Source: Gammaproteobacteria bacterium
GTDB taxonomy: Bacteria > Pseudomonadota > Gammaproteobacteria > UBA6429 > Thiohalophilaceae
Length of the DNA stretch: 33,446 bases
Assembly: GCA_030594815.1 (NCBI GenBank)
Contig: JAUVEN010000021.1
Coordinates: forward strand, 1-33,446
Reading direction: 5' to 3'
Shown here: positions 1 to 7,253 of the stretch, piece after piece
Layout: each line of letters begins with the position of its first letter
Numbering within the stretch: the first letter of the stretch is position 1
The notes under the pieces: model-generated
The model's input: only the letters and a program-made list of their open reading frames with translations
What the model was told of the DNA's origin: nothing
Database searches by the model: none
Program-made: the position numbers and the translations under genes

Positions 1-60
1 ATAAAGGTGCCGGAGGGATTAAATTTTAACCAGTGATAAAGAGTTAATACAATATTTAAT

Positions 61-127
61 AACGATCTTTCATTTATAAATAAAGATCGTTCTTAAGCCT
101 TGTTGTTTAATAAGGCTTTTTTATTTT
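61..127 (+). terminator. Tandem hairpins ending in a T-rich tract
   Basis: Two perfect inverted repeats follow each other. The first has a 10-bp stem (61-70 with 82-91). The second has a 7-bp stem (95-101 with 112-118) followed directly by a T-rich run to about 127. The second has the form of an intrinsic terminator for a plus-strand gene ending upstream. A reading frame at 3-29 would end in Lys-Phe-stop and could be that gene's tail, but 8 codons are too few to call. The first hairpin may be an mRNA 3' stabiliser. Confidence 0.6.
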
Positions 128-263
128 TAGCCGCTCAGTTAATTAAAAAGCGGTGTCCCGTCCGCATGTCCGCAGTAATCAAGAAACACATGTTTTTAAG
201 TGTTACCTCGTAAATATTCGAATGCATTTAGTTAAGCCGAACAATACGACCGCATTGAGTTTT

Positions 264-617
264 TTATGCTCGCATACGTATATCAAATTCAGTCGCAATA
301 GCTACAGGTTTTTTAGAGCGAGAATGTTTAATCATTTTAATAAAGCCATAATGCTCGAAGGTTTTTAATGTTCGACCTAAGTTAGAAGCTTTACGCCCTG
401 TTATATCTGCTAATTCTTGAATGTTTTCTGGCTCACTATCAGCTATGATTTTTAATAATTCGCGGTTATTATCACTCAACACCTCAGATAATGATTTCAT
501 AGAATTAAACCATACTTTAGGCTCGCCACGCTTAGGCACATAGCGACCTGCAGCTATATCAATTATGCGCTTGCGTACGTCTTTAGTAGACATAATACCT
601 ATTTTAATTCTCTTCAT
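264..617 (-). CDS. TumA-type HTH antitoxin / transcriptional regulator
   Basis: This 117-residue protein has a winged-helix DNA-binding segment in its C-terminal two thirds (about residues 45-110: ELADITGRKASNLGRTLKTF, then a short beta wing). It resembles the HVO_A0114-type HTH proteins that pair with TumE-family toxins. Its likely role is to neutralise the toxin and repress the pair. The ATG at 617 is preceded by AAGG eight bases upstream, which supports this start. The gene lies 17 bp downstream of the toxin-like gene on the same strand, in toxin-first order. Assignment as antitoxin rests on family resemblance and on the partner; the HTH fold itself is clear. Confidence 0.75.
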   Translation of the reverse strand: MKRIKIGIMSTKDVRKRIIDIAAGRYVPKRGEPKVWFNSMKSLSEVLSDNNRELLKIIADSEPENIQELADITGRKASNLGRTLKTFEHYGFIKMIKHSRSKKPVAIATEFDIRMRA

Positions 618-634
618 TATATTAACCTTCGTTT

Positions 635-994
635 CTATCTACTAACTTCTTCCATAATTTCTTCCACACGTCTCAAAAAATCATCCAATAATTTTTCTGC
701 ACTAATAAAAGCATATCGTGTACCGTTATCCTTTTCATCGTTGTGTACATGGTCATATTCAACAATTCGACCATGAAAACCTTTGCGTCTATTTTTCGGA
801 ATATGTGCGTTATCCATTCCAAAAATACGTGTGCTATGATTGTCATGGAAGGTTAGGCAATAACTAATACCGTGTGGTCTTTCAGCAGTAACATCTGTCA
901 GACTAGCTTCTATCTTCCACCAGTATTTATTGCTTAAAACGTGTATGTAACCATCCATGTTTAGCAGAGTGTCTAGACCAGTATCACGTTTCAC
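635..994 (-). CDS. TumE family (DUF6516) toxin
   Basis: This 119-residue basic/acidic protein has the layout of the TumE (DUF6516) family: a central beta region, an acidic-histidine patch YDHVH at about residues 79-83, and a C-terminal block GTRYAFISAEKLLDDFLRRV that matches the usual family tail. Family members are toxins paired with an HTH antitoxin, which is found directly downstream here. The start is a GTG at 994 with GGA six bases upstream. An internal ATG at 958 has no visible ribosome binding site. The molecular target cannot be read from the sequence. An alternative is a small solitary hypothetical, but the adjacent HTH gene argues for a toxin-antitoxin pair. Confidence 0.7.
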   Translation of the reverse strand: MKRDTGLDTLLNMDGYIHVLSNKYWWKIEASLTDVTAERPHGISYCLTFHDNHSTRIFGMDNAHIPKNRRKGFHGRIVEYDHVHNDEKDNGTRYAFISAEKLLDDFLRRVEEIMEEVSR

Positions 995-1027
995 ATGCTA
1001 TCCAACACATATCATCAGGTGATAAGT

Positions 1028-1046
1028 ATAGCCCTAATTGGGCTAT
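1028..1046. promoter_or_regulatory. Palindrome upstream of the toxin-antitoxin pair
   Basis: A perfect 7-bp inverted repeat (ATAGCCC / GGGCTAT) with a 5-base loop lies 34 bp upstream of the TumE start. Toxin-antitoxin operons are usually autorepressed through such palindromes, so this may be the operator. A short terminator is possible, but no T-run follows on either strand. Confidence 0.35.
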
Positions 1047-1084
1047 CTGCCAATAAATTACGAAAAATTATTGTTAAATCAAAC

Positions 1085-1150
1085 TTTGTAGAGTTAAATT
1101 AATGCTCAGCAAACATCAGCGAGTTTTGGCGGAATGTAGGGTGAGGGCGG
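1085..1150 (+). repeat. 66-bp direct repeat, copy A
   Basis: This 66-bp segment matches 1901-1966 in the same orientation with 7 mismatches by hand alignment (about 89% identity). The two copies bracket the orphan gene at 1273-1770 at an offset of 816 bp. Copy A ends at GGGCGG and runs straight into a separate inverted repeat, GCCTTTTAA / TTAAAAGGC (1151-1159 with 1170-1178). Bases 1047-1272 hold no gene, only this repeat and the hairpin. Confidence 0.8.
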
Positions 1151-1272
1151 GCCTTTTAAGTTGTTGAAATTAAAAGGCTAAATAAGACTATTAGCCACTA
1201 CGAATCTGGTTAAATAGTATTTATTTCAACTACTTATATGAGTAGTGTAGCAATATTGTAGTGTGGTTATGC

Positions 1273-1770
1273 TTACTGCTTCGCTAGACGATTATATCTT
1301 CCACATATTTCTTTTTGCTCTAACTCTAACGATCTATTATCTGTTCCCATTGCTGCGACAATAGCTTGATTACATTCTTTGCGTGCCAGTTGGAGTGGGC
1401 TTTCATTCGATGCTGGTTTAATACTTGCAATCACAGGTTTATATGATATCGCTGCATTACAATACATGTTTTTAATTTTTTTATGCTTCCAATGCGTACT
1501 TTTCTTTTTATTTAGCTCATTACATAGACTGTTAAAAAGTCTTTTTGCTTTTATAGTACAAGTAGAATAATGAGCTAATTGATTTCTATAGTTGTTACAT
1601 ACACTCTTATCTTTTATTTTCCATATTTGATGTTGATAGGAAATATTAAGCCCTTCATATTTAATTGATACAGCTTGTACTTCTGTTCCCATTATATCAG
1701 TAACTTGTTGGTGAACATTCACTTGAACATGATTAAGGTATGTGGAAAGAGCGAGAGAAATTGGATCCAT
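1273..1770 (-). CDS. Unrecognised 165-residue protein between direct repeats
   Basis: I do not recognise this family. The product is 165 residues and basic in its middle (a KKKSTHWKHKKIK stretch at about residues 88-100). It has six spread cysteines, and no signal peptide or membrane segment is visible. The ATG at 1770 has a GGG about seven bases upstream as a weak ribosome site. It is enclosed by two copies of a 66-bp direct repeat and lies next to a toxin-antitoxin pair, so it may have arrived as accessory DNA. It could be a non-functional orphan, but a 165-codon uninterrupted frame in AT-rich DNA favours a real gene. Confidence 0.5.
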   Translation of the reverse strand: MDPISLALSTYLNHVQVNVHQQVTDIMGTEVQAVSIKYEGLNISYQHQIWKIKDKSVCNNYRNQLAHYSTCTIKAKRLFNSLCNELNKKKSTHWKHKKIKNMYCNAAISYKPVIASIKPASNESPLQLARKECNQAIVAAMGTDNRSLELEQKEICGRYNRLAKQ

Positions 1771-1900
1771 TATTATTACCCGTGAATTAATTATTATTTT
1801 TTGATAAATAACCGATATGCATAATATTGGGGGAGGTATCTGCTTATCTGTAGATTTAGTATAGCGGTTATAAACTTAAGCGAGCAATACTTATCTATAT

Positions 1901-1966
1901 TTTGTAGAGTTAAATAAATGCTCAGCGACTGTCAGCGAGTATTGGCGGAATGTAGGGTGAAGGCGG
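1901..1966 (+). repeat. 66-bp direct repeat, copy B, with GC-rich extension
   Basis: This is the second copy of the 1085-1150 repeat. It continues into a GC-richer tail (about 1967-2072) with several small inverted repeats, such as GGCCCC/GGGGT and AAAACCAC/GTGTTTT, that copy A lacks. The minus strand is open for about 60 codons across it (about 1891-2076), but this composition is typical of dispersed intergenic repeats rather than a gene. The stretch 1771-2184 holds no supported gene apart from this repeat and the terminator below. Confidence 0.75.
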
Positions 1967-2080
1967 CCCCGAAGGGGTGAGGGAAGCGAATAATCGTGCC
2001 TCGGCAGTAAAACCACTTCGTGTTTTATTCTGCATCCCCTAACGTACTTTATACGTTCTGGTGACGCACCAAACAAATTA

Positions 2081-2112
2081 AAGGCTTACGTTAACGCGTG
2101 AGCCTTTTTTGT
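2081..2112. terminator. Hairpin terminator downstream of the kinase gene
   Basis: The stem AAGGCTTACG (2081-2090) pairs with CGTGAGCCTT (2097-2106), with one wobble pair and a 6-base loop. A T-run follows on the plus strand. On the minus strand the downstream side reads TTTAATTTGTTT, so it can also end the kinase operon that stops at 2185. Probably bidirectional. Confidence 0.6.
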
Positions 2113-2184
2113 TTCTACAGTAGTGAAATTGTATTAACGATGTATAAGTTGTTATTGAGGTCGTTCATAGACAATAGTGGGTAT

Positions 2185-3645
2185 TCACGATAAAGGAATC
2201 TTAACCCAGAAACGACTTCCTTCTCCGATTGTACTTTCGAAGCCGATAGACCCATTCATTTTTTCTATTAATTTTTTGGATATCGCCAAACCCAGACCTG
2301 AGCCAGTAATATTAGAGCATTCTTGTCCCGCTCTATCGAAGTGATCAAAAATATTAGCATGATGAAGGGAGTCTATGCCTTTTCCTGTGTCGGTAATTGA
2401 GAGGCAGAGCATTTTTTCATCTTCAAGAGAATAATTTAGTATCACACTCCCGTTTTCATTATTATATTTAATAGCATTAGACAACAAGTTTAATACGACT
2501 TGCTTAAATCGTTTATCGTCCACATATATATTTATATCCGGTAGCGAATCAACTTTGTTATCTATTTGGATTGACCTTTTTTCAGCAGAGGCTTTTACTA
2601 TTGATAAGCAAAAATCAAGGATGTTTTTAAGCTTATTAGTCTCAATGCATAAATTCACTTTACCGGCTTCTATTTCTGATAACTCTAATAAATCATCAAT
2701 CAATTCTAATAAATGTTTACCTGCATGATTAATTTCTTGAATATTGTCTTTTGTAAGTTCATCTTTTGCATCAAGCTCAATGAGTTGAGCGAAACCAAGA
2801 ATAGCATTCATTGGTGTTCGCATTTCATGACTCATGCTCGACAAGAATAGACTTTTCGCCCGATTTGCACGATCGGCTTCTTGTTTAGCTTCAACTAACG
2901 CATCAGTACGCAGTTTCTCTTTCGATTGAGCGACTTCAAGCGATGAAGTCATATCGTTAATACCTTTTGCCAGTTCAGCAAGTTCTCCCGAAAAATTGAT
3001 AGGGATCCTATGTTGTAAATCGCCCTGTTTTATTATGTTTACATCGGTGTAGATTCGGTTGATAGGTTTAGTTACGCTGCGTGAAAAGAGTAGTGCAATA
3101 AATATTGTCGCCAGAGTTAAAAATAATGTTGTAAAAACACCATTTCTTATAATTTGTATCTTGAGTAAGTTTGCATTGTATAGGCTCATAACAACATTAA
3201 CAGTACCAACTATGGGGCTGGTGCCAGAGCGTTTATTCAATTCATTATTTAGATCATTAATTTCAATCGATGTTTTTATAATAGTCGAGGTAAATATTTT
3301 ATGAGTTTCTGTATTTAAGTTATTTATATTAATATTTTCATAATTATCATTAATTCTTTCCAGTACAATTGAGTTGTTTTTGTCTTTAATATAGATGGCA
3401 ACAATATCTTGCTGGCTTAATGTATGTGAAAGTGTAGTTTCCAGATATGAGAAGTTATTTGAAAAAATACTGTACTCGCTCATAAGAGATATATAGCTTG
3501 CTATGTTATTGCCTTTTTCAAGAGTTCTTTTGTTAAACTCATCAATTCTTCCAGATATAAGTATAAAAGCAAGAATAAGCGCTGTTATAACTACCGGCAA
3601 CACGGTAACAAAAAGAACCTTTGTTCTAAATCGGGGGCTTATCAT
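2185..3645 (-). CDS. Membrane sensor histidine kinase (HAMP-HisKA-HATPase)
   Basis: This 486-residue inner-membrane kinase has, in order: TM1 (about 9-31), a periplasmic sensor segment (about 32-165), TM2 (about 170-188), a HAMP linker starting SRSVTKPINRI, a coiled coil (240-265), HisKA with phospho-acceptor His273 in SMSHEMRTP, and HATPase_c with N box Asn390, DTGKG (419-423) and GSGLGL (448-453). There is no receiver or output domain, so the phosphate must go to a regulator encoded elsewhere; none lies next to it. Its ATG overlaps the stop of the upstream binding-protein gene by 4 nt (ATGA), so the two are translationally coupled. I infer that it reads the ligand state of that protein. Confidence 0.93.
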   Translation of the reverse strand: MISPRFRTKVLFVTVLPVVITALILAFILISGRIDEFNKRTLEKGNNIASYISLMSEYSIFSNNFSYLETTLSHTLSQQDIVAIYIKDKNNSIVLERINDNYENININNLNTETHKIFTSTIIKTSIEINDLNNELNKRSGTSPIVGTVNVVMSLYNANLLKIQIIRNGVFTTLFLTLATIFIALLFSRSVTKPINRIYTDVNIIKQGDLQHRIPINFSGELAELAKGINDMTSSLEVAQSKEKLRTDALVEAKQEADRANRAKSLFLSSMSHEMRTPMNAILGFAQLIELDAKDELTKDNIQEINHAGKHLLELIDDLLELSEIEAGKVNLCIETNKLKNILDFCLSIVKASAEKRSIQIDNKVDSLPDINIYVDDKRFKQVVLNLLSNAIKYNNENGSVILNYSLEDEKMLCLSITDTGKGIDSLHHANIFDHFDRAGQECSNITGSGLGLAISKKLIEKMNGSIGFESTIGEGSRFWVKIPLS

Positions 3646-4568
3646 TTTATTTTTCTCTTTATTACGCTTTCCGGTTCGATGTTTATATTCAAAGAACGTG
3701 CGACGGCATAATTTATCTCAATGGTAAATTCATCCGGGTAGTATTCTTTTTGTTTTAGAGGCGCATCATTGAAAATTTTATTAGCTGTGCTTGCCGTCTT
3801 TTCCGCAACATTGTCAATGCTTGAATATAAACTGATTAGTGCGCCGGCTTTAGCAAAGGATTTTGAATATGCAATTATTGGTACGTTTGCATGGTAAGTC
3901 GACAAAAGGATGTTTTTCGCACTGTTTGCGTTGTATATCTTAGAGTTTGGTAGTGCCAGTAAAACATCATTGTTATTTAAATTTCTTATGAAAGTTCTGG
4001 GTATATTCTGATTTTGTTGTATAAGGAATTCTTTGTAGATGACGTGGAAATTTTCAGAAGATGTTTTAACCTGTTGTGATATTTTTGATTTTTCTTTTGT
4101 GGTTGCAAAGACTAAATTTTTTCCATTAGGGAACAGGGCTTTAAATAGTTTTATATATCGATTAACCGGCTGATTTATGTATATTTTGTAACAGGTTTCT
4201 TTCTTGCAGGGAATATCACTTCGCAATGACTCATTGTCTGGTATTAAAGAATAAACGACAGGTATTTCTATTTTGTATTTTGATATTACTTTTGCTGATT
4301 TATAACCAATGGAAATAATTAAATCATGATGATTTAATGTTTCATTATTGATAGCAGAGATGCTGGCTTGAGATATTGTAATGTTTTTCTGAATTTTATC
4401 TTTTAACGTAGAGTAAAAGTTCTGGTAAATTTCTCCCTGGCTACTCATAACAACCAGGATACGCTCCTGTGAGTAAGATAGTGCTGGCATTAATAAAAGG
4501 CAAAAGAATCCCAACCTTGTTATTGCAGGCAAAGGGGTTAAGAAAAACTTAATATAATAGTTATTCAA
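3642..4568 (-). CDS. Periplasmic ABC-type substrate-binding protein, probably a sensory subunit
   Basis: This 308-residue protein has a signal peptide (hydrophobic core about 17-31, cut near LSYSQ). The rest resembles the ABC_sub_bind family of uncharacterised periplasmic binding proteins: an N-terminal Rossmann lobe (RILVVMSSQGEIYQNFY), a conserved VVYSLIPDNESL segment, and a second lobe around DVLLALPNSKIYN and VPIIAYSKSFAKAGAL. No permease or ATPase gene is nearby. It sits 17 bp after a TonB receptor gene and overlaps a histidine kinase gene. That context suggests a role in presenting a ligand to the kinase rather than in import. The ligand cannot be deduced. A lone transport protein using components encoded elsewhere is the alternative. 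Confidence 0.8.
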   Translation of the reverse strand: MNNYYIKFFLTPLPAITRLGFFCLLLMPALSYSQERILVVMSSQGEIYQNFYSTLKDKIQKNITISQASISAINNETLNHHDLIISIGYKSAKVISKYKIEIPVVYSLIPDNESLRSDIPCKKETCYKIYINQPVNRYIKLFKALFPNGKNLVFATTKEKSKISQQVKTSSENFHVIYKEFLIQQNQNIPRTFIRNLNNNDVLLALPNSKIYNANSAKNILLSTYHANVPIIAYSKSFAKAGALISLYSSIDNVAEKTASTANKIFNDAPLKQKEYYPDEFTIEINYAVARSLNINIEPESVIKRKIK

Positions 4569-4585
4569 AAGAATATGTTATGTAT

Positions 4586-6535
4586 TTATAGCTCTAAACT
4601 AAAGCTGATATACCCTTGTCGGTCATAATTATTATGTAGTCGGGTGTCGATTTCTTCATTAGTCGCATTTTGCAGTACAAACTTTATTTTTGAATTGTAT
4701 CCTGAAAGTTTAAACGTTTTTGAAAGAGTAAGGTCGAGACGATTTCTTGGGGCTTGTTGATCTATTTCACAACAAAGTTGCTGGTAACTACCTGTATAGT
4801 AATATCCAAGTGAGCCGTTAATCTTATTGCCGAAGTTATGCATGATGAGTAATGAAATAATATCTTCGGGTGCGCCTGTTTCATACTGGGTAGGATTACC
4901 GTATTGTAAGCTACCTGCTTTGATAATCGTTCTGGCATAGTTAAGTGTAGCTTTAGTATTCTTAAATTTATGAGAAAGTGTTGCTTCAAATCCCGTTAGG
5001 CTGAACTCATTGCCTTGCAAAAAGCCGCCGAATCCAATGGTCTCATCAGTTACAATAATATCGGTAAGCCAGTTCTTATAAATACGAATATCAATTTCTG
5101 TCGCGCTATTATTCAATGTGCCGATATAACCAACATCGAAAGATTTAATCCGTTCAGGTTTTAAATCAGACAGGTCACTCCATATGGTCAAATCATTGGA
5201 CAAGTCGGGTACGTATACTACGTAATTGGTATATTCTTCAAACACAAAAGGGCTACGTGTTGATTCGGCATATGAAATGCGAGCCGTATGATTTTTGTTA
5301 ATATGGTGGTTTAATGCAATGCGTGGTGATGTGGTTGCACCACCTGTATCATTATCATCATGTAGTACACCCAGATTAAGAATATTATCTTTATTTAAGT
5401 GCAACTCAGTATTTATAAAAATCTGACTGGTAGCTATATCAATATCTTTTTCGAATAAATATTGTGGCGCAATTGTATTATCTTCTCTGTAAAGCGCACC
5501 TAAGGTTAAATTATACCTGTCAGAATATGTGGAATAAGAGAGTTCAAGGTTTTTTCGATTAGTGGTTACACTTTCATCTATAGGTACAAAACCTAAGCTA
5601 TAACTATTATAGTCTCCAATGTAAACATTTCTGTCTTTATAAGTTTGCTGATAATAGTTCAATGTGAAGGAGTCACCGTCAGCAAAACTGTGTATCCATT
5701 TACTTTGGCCTGATACTTGTTGAATACGCTTTATGTGATCCGGCGTGGTCTCATTTAGCCCTTCTGCACCGTCTTCCTGATAATCACCTGAATTGTAGTT
5801 AAGAGAAAAAGTAATAACATCATTATTACTTGCCTGGTAATCTCCCCTAAAATTTGCAATTGATAATTCTTTACTATCATGCCTTTTTTCGAAACCATCA
5901 TCTTTTCTTGCACCAAGTGATAACTTGTAATCAAAGTTACCATTACTGTTACCCATAGTGGCATATTGCTCACTACGTCCATTTACACCCTGGTAAACCT
6001 TAAACTTTAAACCTTTATCTAACGCAGCATGTCGGGTGATAATACTGACAACACCTGTCATTGCATTAGGGCCGTAACTTGCTGAGCTGGGACCACGAAT
6101 AACTTCGATGCGTTCAATATCATCAATAGTGATACCGAGTTGTGTCCATGGCATTTCACCGAATATTGGTGTGTAGACTGACATACCATCAACCAGAACC
6201 TGAAATCTTACTGTATAGCGATCATAAAGGAATTGATAACCTGCATTTCCAATATGTCCACTGTCATAGTTCACCAGCATGCCGGGCGCTAACCTTAATA
6301 AATCCACTATATCAGTGAAGCCTGACGCATCAATCATTTCACGGTCGATAATCGTGGTGGCAGTAGGGGAGTTATTTTTTGACTGCTTTAGTCGCGTTGC
6401 AGTAAGTACAACGGGGAAATCATTAAAAAAGTCACTTTCAGTTAATTGAGACGTTGTTGATTCTTGAGCTAAAGCTATTTTCGGCAGTATTTGTGTAATT
6501 ATGCTGAGCGTTATTAATGTGGATTTATAGAACAT
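4586..6535 (-). CDS. TonB-dependent outer membrane receptor
   Basis: This 649-residue receptor has a signal peptide (about residues 1-24, ending IALAQ), then a TonB-box-like FPVVLTATR (about 40-48) and a plug domain (about 50-165) with the typical ERIEVIRGPSSASYGPNAMTGVVSI segment split over residues 140-168. A 22-strand barrel runs to the C-terminal beta strand GYISFSLEL. The class takes up siderophores, cobalamin or other scarce ligands. Nothing seen here fixes the substrate. It is the first gene of a three-gene operon with a binding protein and a kinase. A weak Fur-like half site (TGATAAT, minus strand near 6700) lies upstream, too incomplete to claim iron control. Confidence 0.93.
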   Translation of the reverse strand: MFYKSTLITLSIITQILPKIALAQESTTSQLTESDFFNDFPVVLTATRLKQSKNNSPTATTIIDREMIDASGFTDIVDLLRLAPGMLVNYDSGHIGNAGYQFLYDRYTVRFQVLVDGMSVYTPIFGEMPWTQLGITIDDIERIEVIRGPSSASYGPNAMTGVVSIITRHAALDKGLKFKVYQGVNGRSEQYATMGNSNGNFDYKLSLGARKDDGFEKRHDSKELSIANFRGDYQASNNDVITFSLNYNSGDYQEDGAEGLNETTPDHIKRIQQVSGQSKWIHSFADGDSFTLNYYQQTYKDRNVYIGDYNSYSLGFVPIDESVTTNRKNLELSYSTYSDRYNLTLGALYREDNTIAPQYLFEKDIDIATSQIFINTELHLNKDNILNLGVLHDDNDTGGATTSPRIALNHHINKNHTARISYAESTRSPFVFEEYTNYVVYVPDLSNDLTIWSDLSDLKPERIKSFDVGYIGTLNNSATEIDIRIYKNWLTDIIVTDETIGFGGFLQGNEFSLTGFEATLSHKFKNTKATLNYARTIIKAGSLQYGNPTQYETGAPEDIISLLIMHNFGNKINGSLGYYYTGSYQQLCCEIDQQAPRNRLDLTLSKTFKLSGYNSKIKFVLQNATNEEIDTRLHNNYDRQGYISFSLEL

Positions 6536-6839
6536 AATACAGGGATGCCCTTTTGCCTTTTAAGTAAGGCAGAAAGAAATGTTTAACAAGGTAAGTCTTG
6601 AACAAGTAGATAAATATGCCCTTTTTATGATCTATTATTAATTTTGACCGAGCACTCAGGGGGAGTGATATCGGACTCAATATATACATTAAAATATTTA
6701 TTATCATTTAAAGTATCATATGCCATGATAGCTTAATACTAGGGTATACCACTAGATAAGGTTCTTCCAGTTGAGATTGCCAGAAGCCTTTTAACTTATT
6801 GATTTAAAAGTGTTATTAGTGAAGCCTGCAAAGAAAAAT
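6536..6839. other. Intergenic region upstream of the TonB receptor operon
   Basis: About 300 bp without a supported gene, lying between the receptor start and the end of the SRAP gene. It must carry the receptor operon promoter. I see only a weak inverted repeat (CTTTTAAC / TTTAAAAG, about 6788-6810) near the SRAP stop, which lacks a T-run, and an AT-rich tract near 6690-6720. Confidence 0.4.
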
Positions 6840-7253
6840 TTAAATAGCTGAAAGTATACGAGGCCAGCGATCGTGTACGGCATCAGCCAACTCGGGTGTG
6901 ATGGTCACAACGTAAACTCGCTGCTCATATTTATCTCTCGCAATCAGTCCTTGAACAAATTGCCCCTTAGTTAAATCAAACCAATGACTATTGCCTTGGA
7001 TATCTTTTTCCATAAATTGTTTAACAGGAATCTTAACCGGGGTAGGGAACCATTTATCCCAACGTCCGGCATATATGGAATCGAGTCGTGCCCAGCCACC
7101 CATGGGGAGGTGACCTTGTTGTTCTTTGCGTCGTCCCCAGGGTAATAACTCAATCGCTTTCCTTTTTGTTATAACAGGCAAGGTTGCTTTTGGATTTGGA
7201 AAATAAACCCGAATGTCTTGTCCGTTGTGACTGTAGTAAACACCGCCACACAT
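6840..7253 (-). CDS. Short SRAP/YedK-type DNA-protein crosslink sensor
   Basis: At 137 residues this is well below the roughly 220 of YedK/HMCES. The nucleophile Cys2 directly follows Met1 (MCGG), Glu82 lies in the FMEKD segment that aligns with YEW of the family, and His127 lies in HDRWPRIL, the counterpart of the family's HDRMPVIL. The NARAET motif is replaced by WARLDS (54-59), so the usual Asn is lost. SRAP proteins trap abasic sites in single-stranded DNA through Cys2. Its ATG overlaps the stop of the upstream Y-polymerase gene (TAATG), so the two are translationally coupled, which fits a joint role in damage tolerance. The start is fixed by Cys2. Confidence 0.8.
   Translation of the reverse strand: MCGGVYYSHNGQDIRVYFPNPKATLPVITKRKAIELLPWGRRKEQQGHLPMGGWARLDSIYAGRWDKWFPTPVKIPVKQFMEKDIQGNSHWFDLTKGQFVQGLIARDKYEQRVYVVTITPELADAVHDRWPRILSAI

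Noticed and set aside
3-29. Tail of a plus-strand gene ending Lys-Phe-stop before the hairpins
   Set aside because: Eight codons are not enough to support a gene; noted only with the terminator.
1085-1966. Integron attC sites in the 66-bp repeats (GTTAAAT matches the GTTRRRY core)
   Set aside because: No partner RYYYAAC at the right distance and no imperfect-palindrome attC fold; in AT-rich DNA the 7-base core occurs by chance.
1891-2076. Minus-strand 61-codon reading frame over repeat copy B
   Set aside because: It lies wholly in repeat-type DNA, and its Pro/Ser/Arg-rich product looks like the spurious proteins that such repeats create.
6690-6720. Fur box before the TonB receptor
   Set aside because: Only one half-site (TGATAAT) is good; the other half matches at about 4 of 7 positions.
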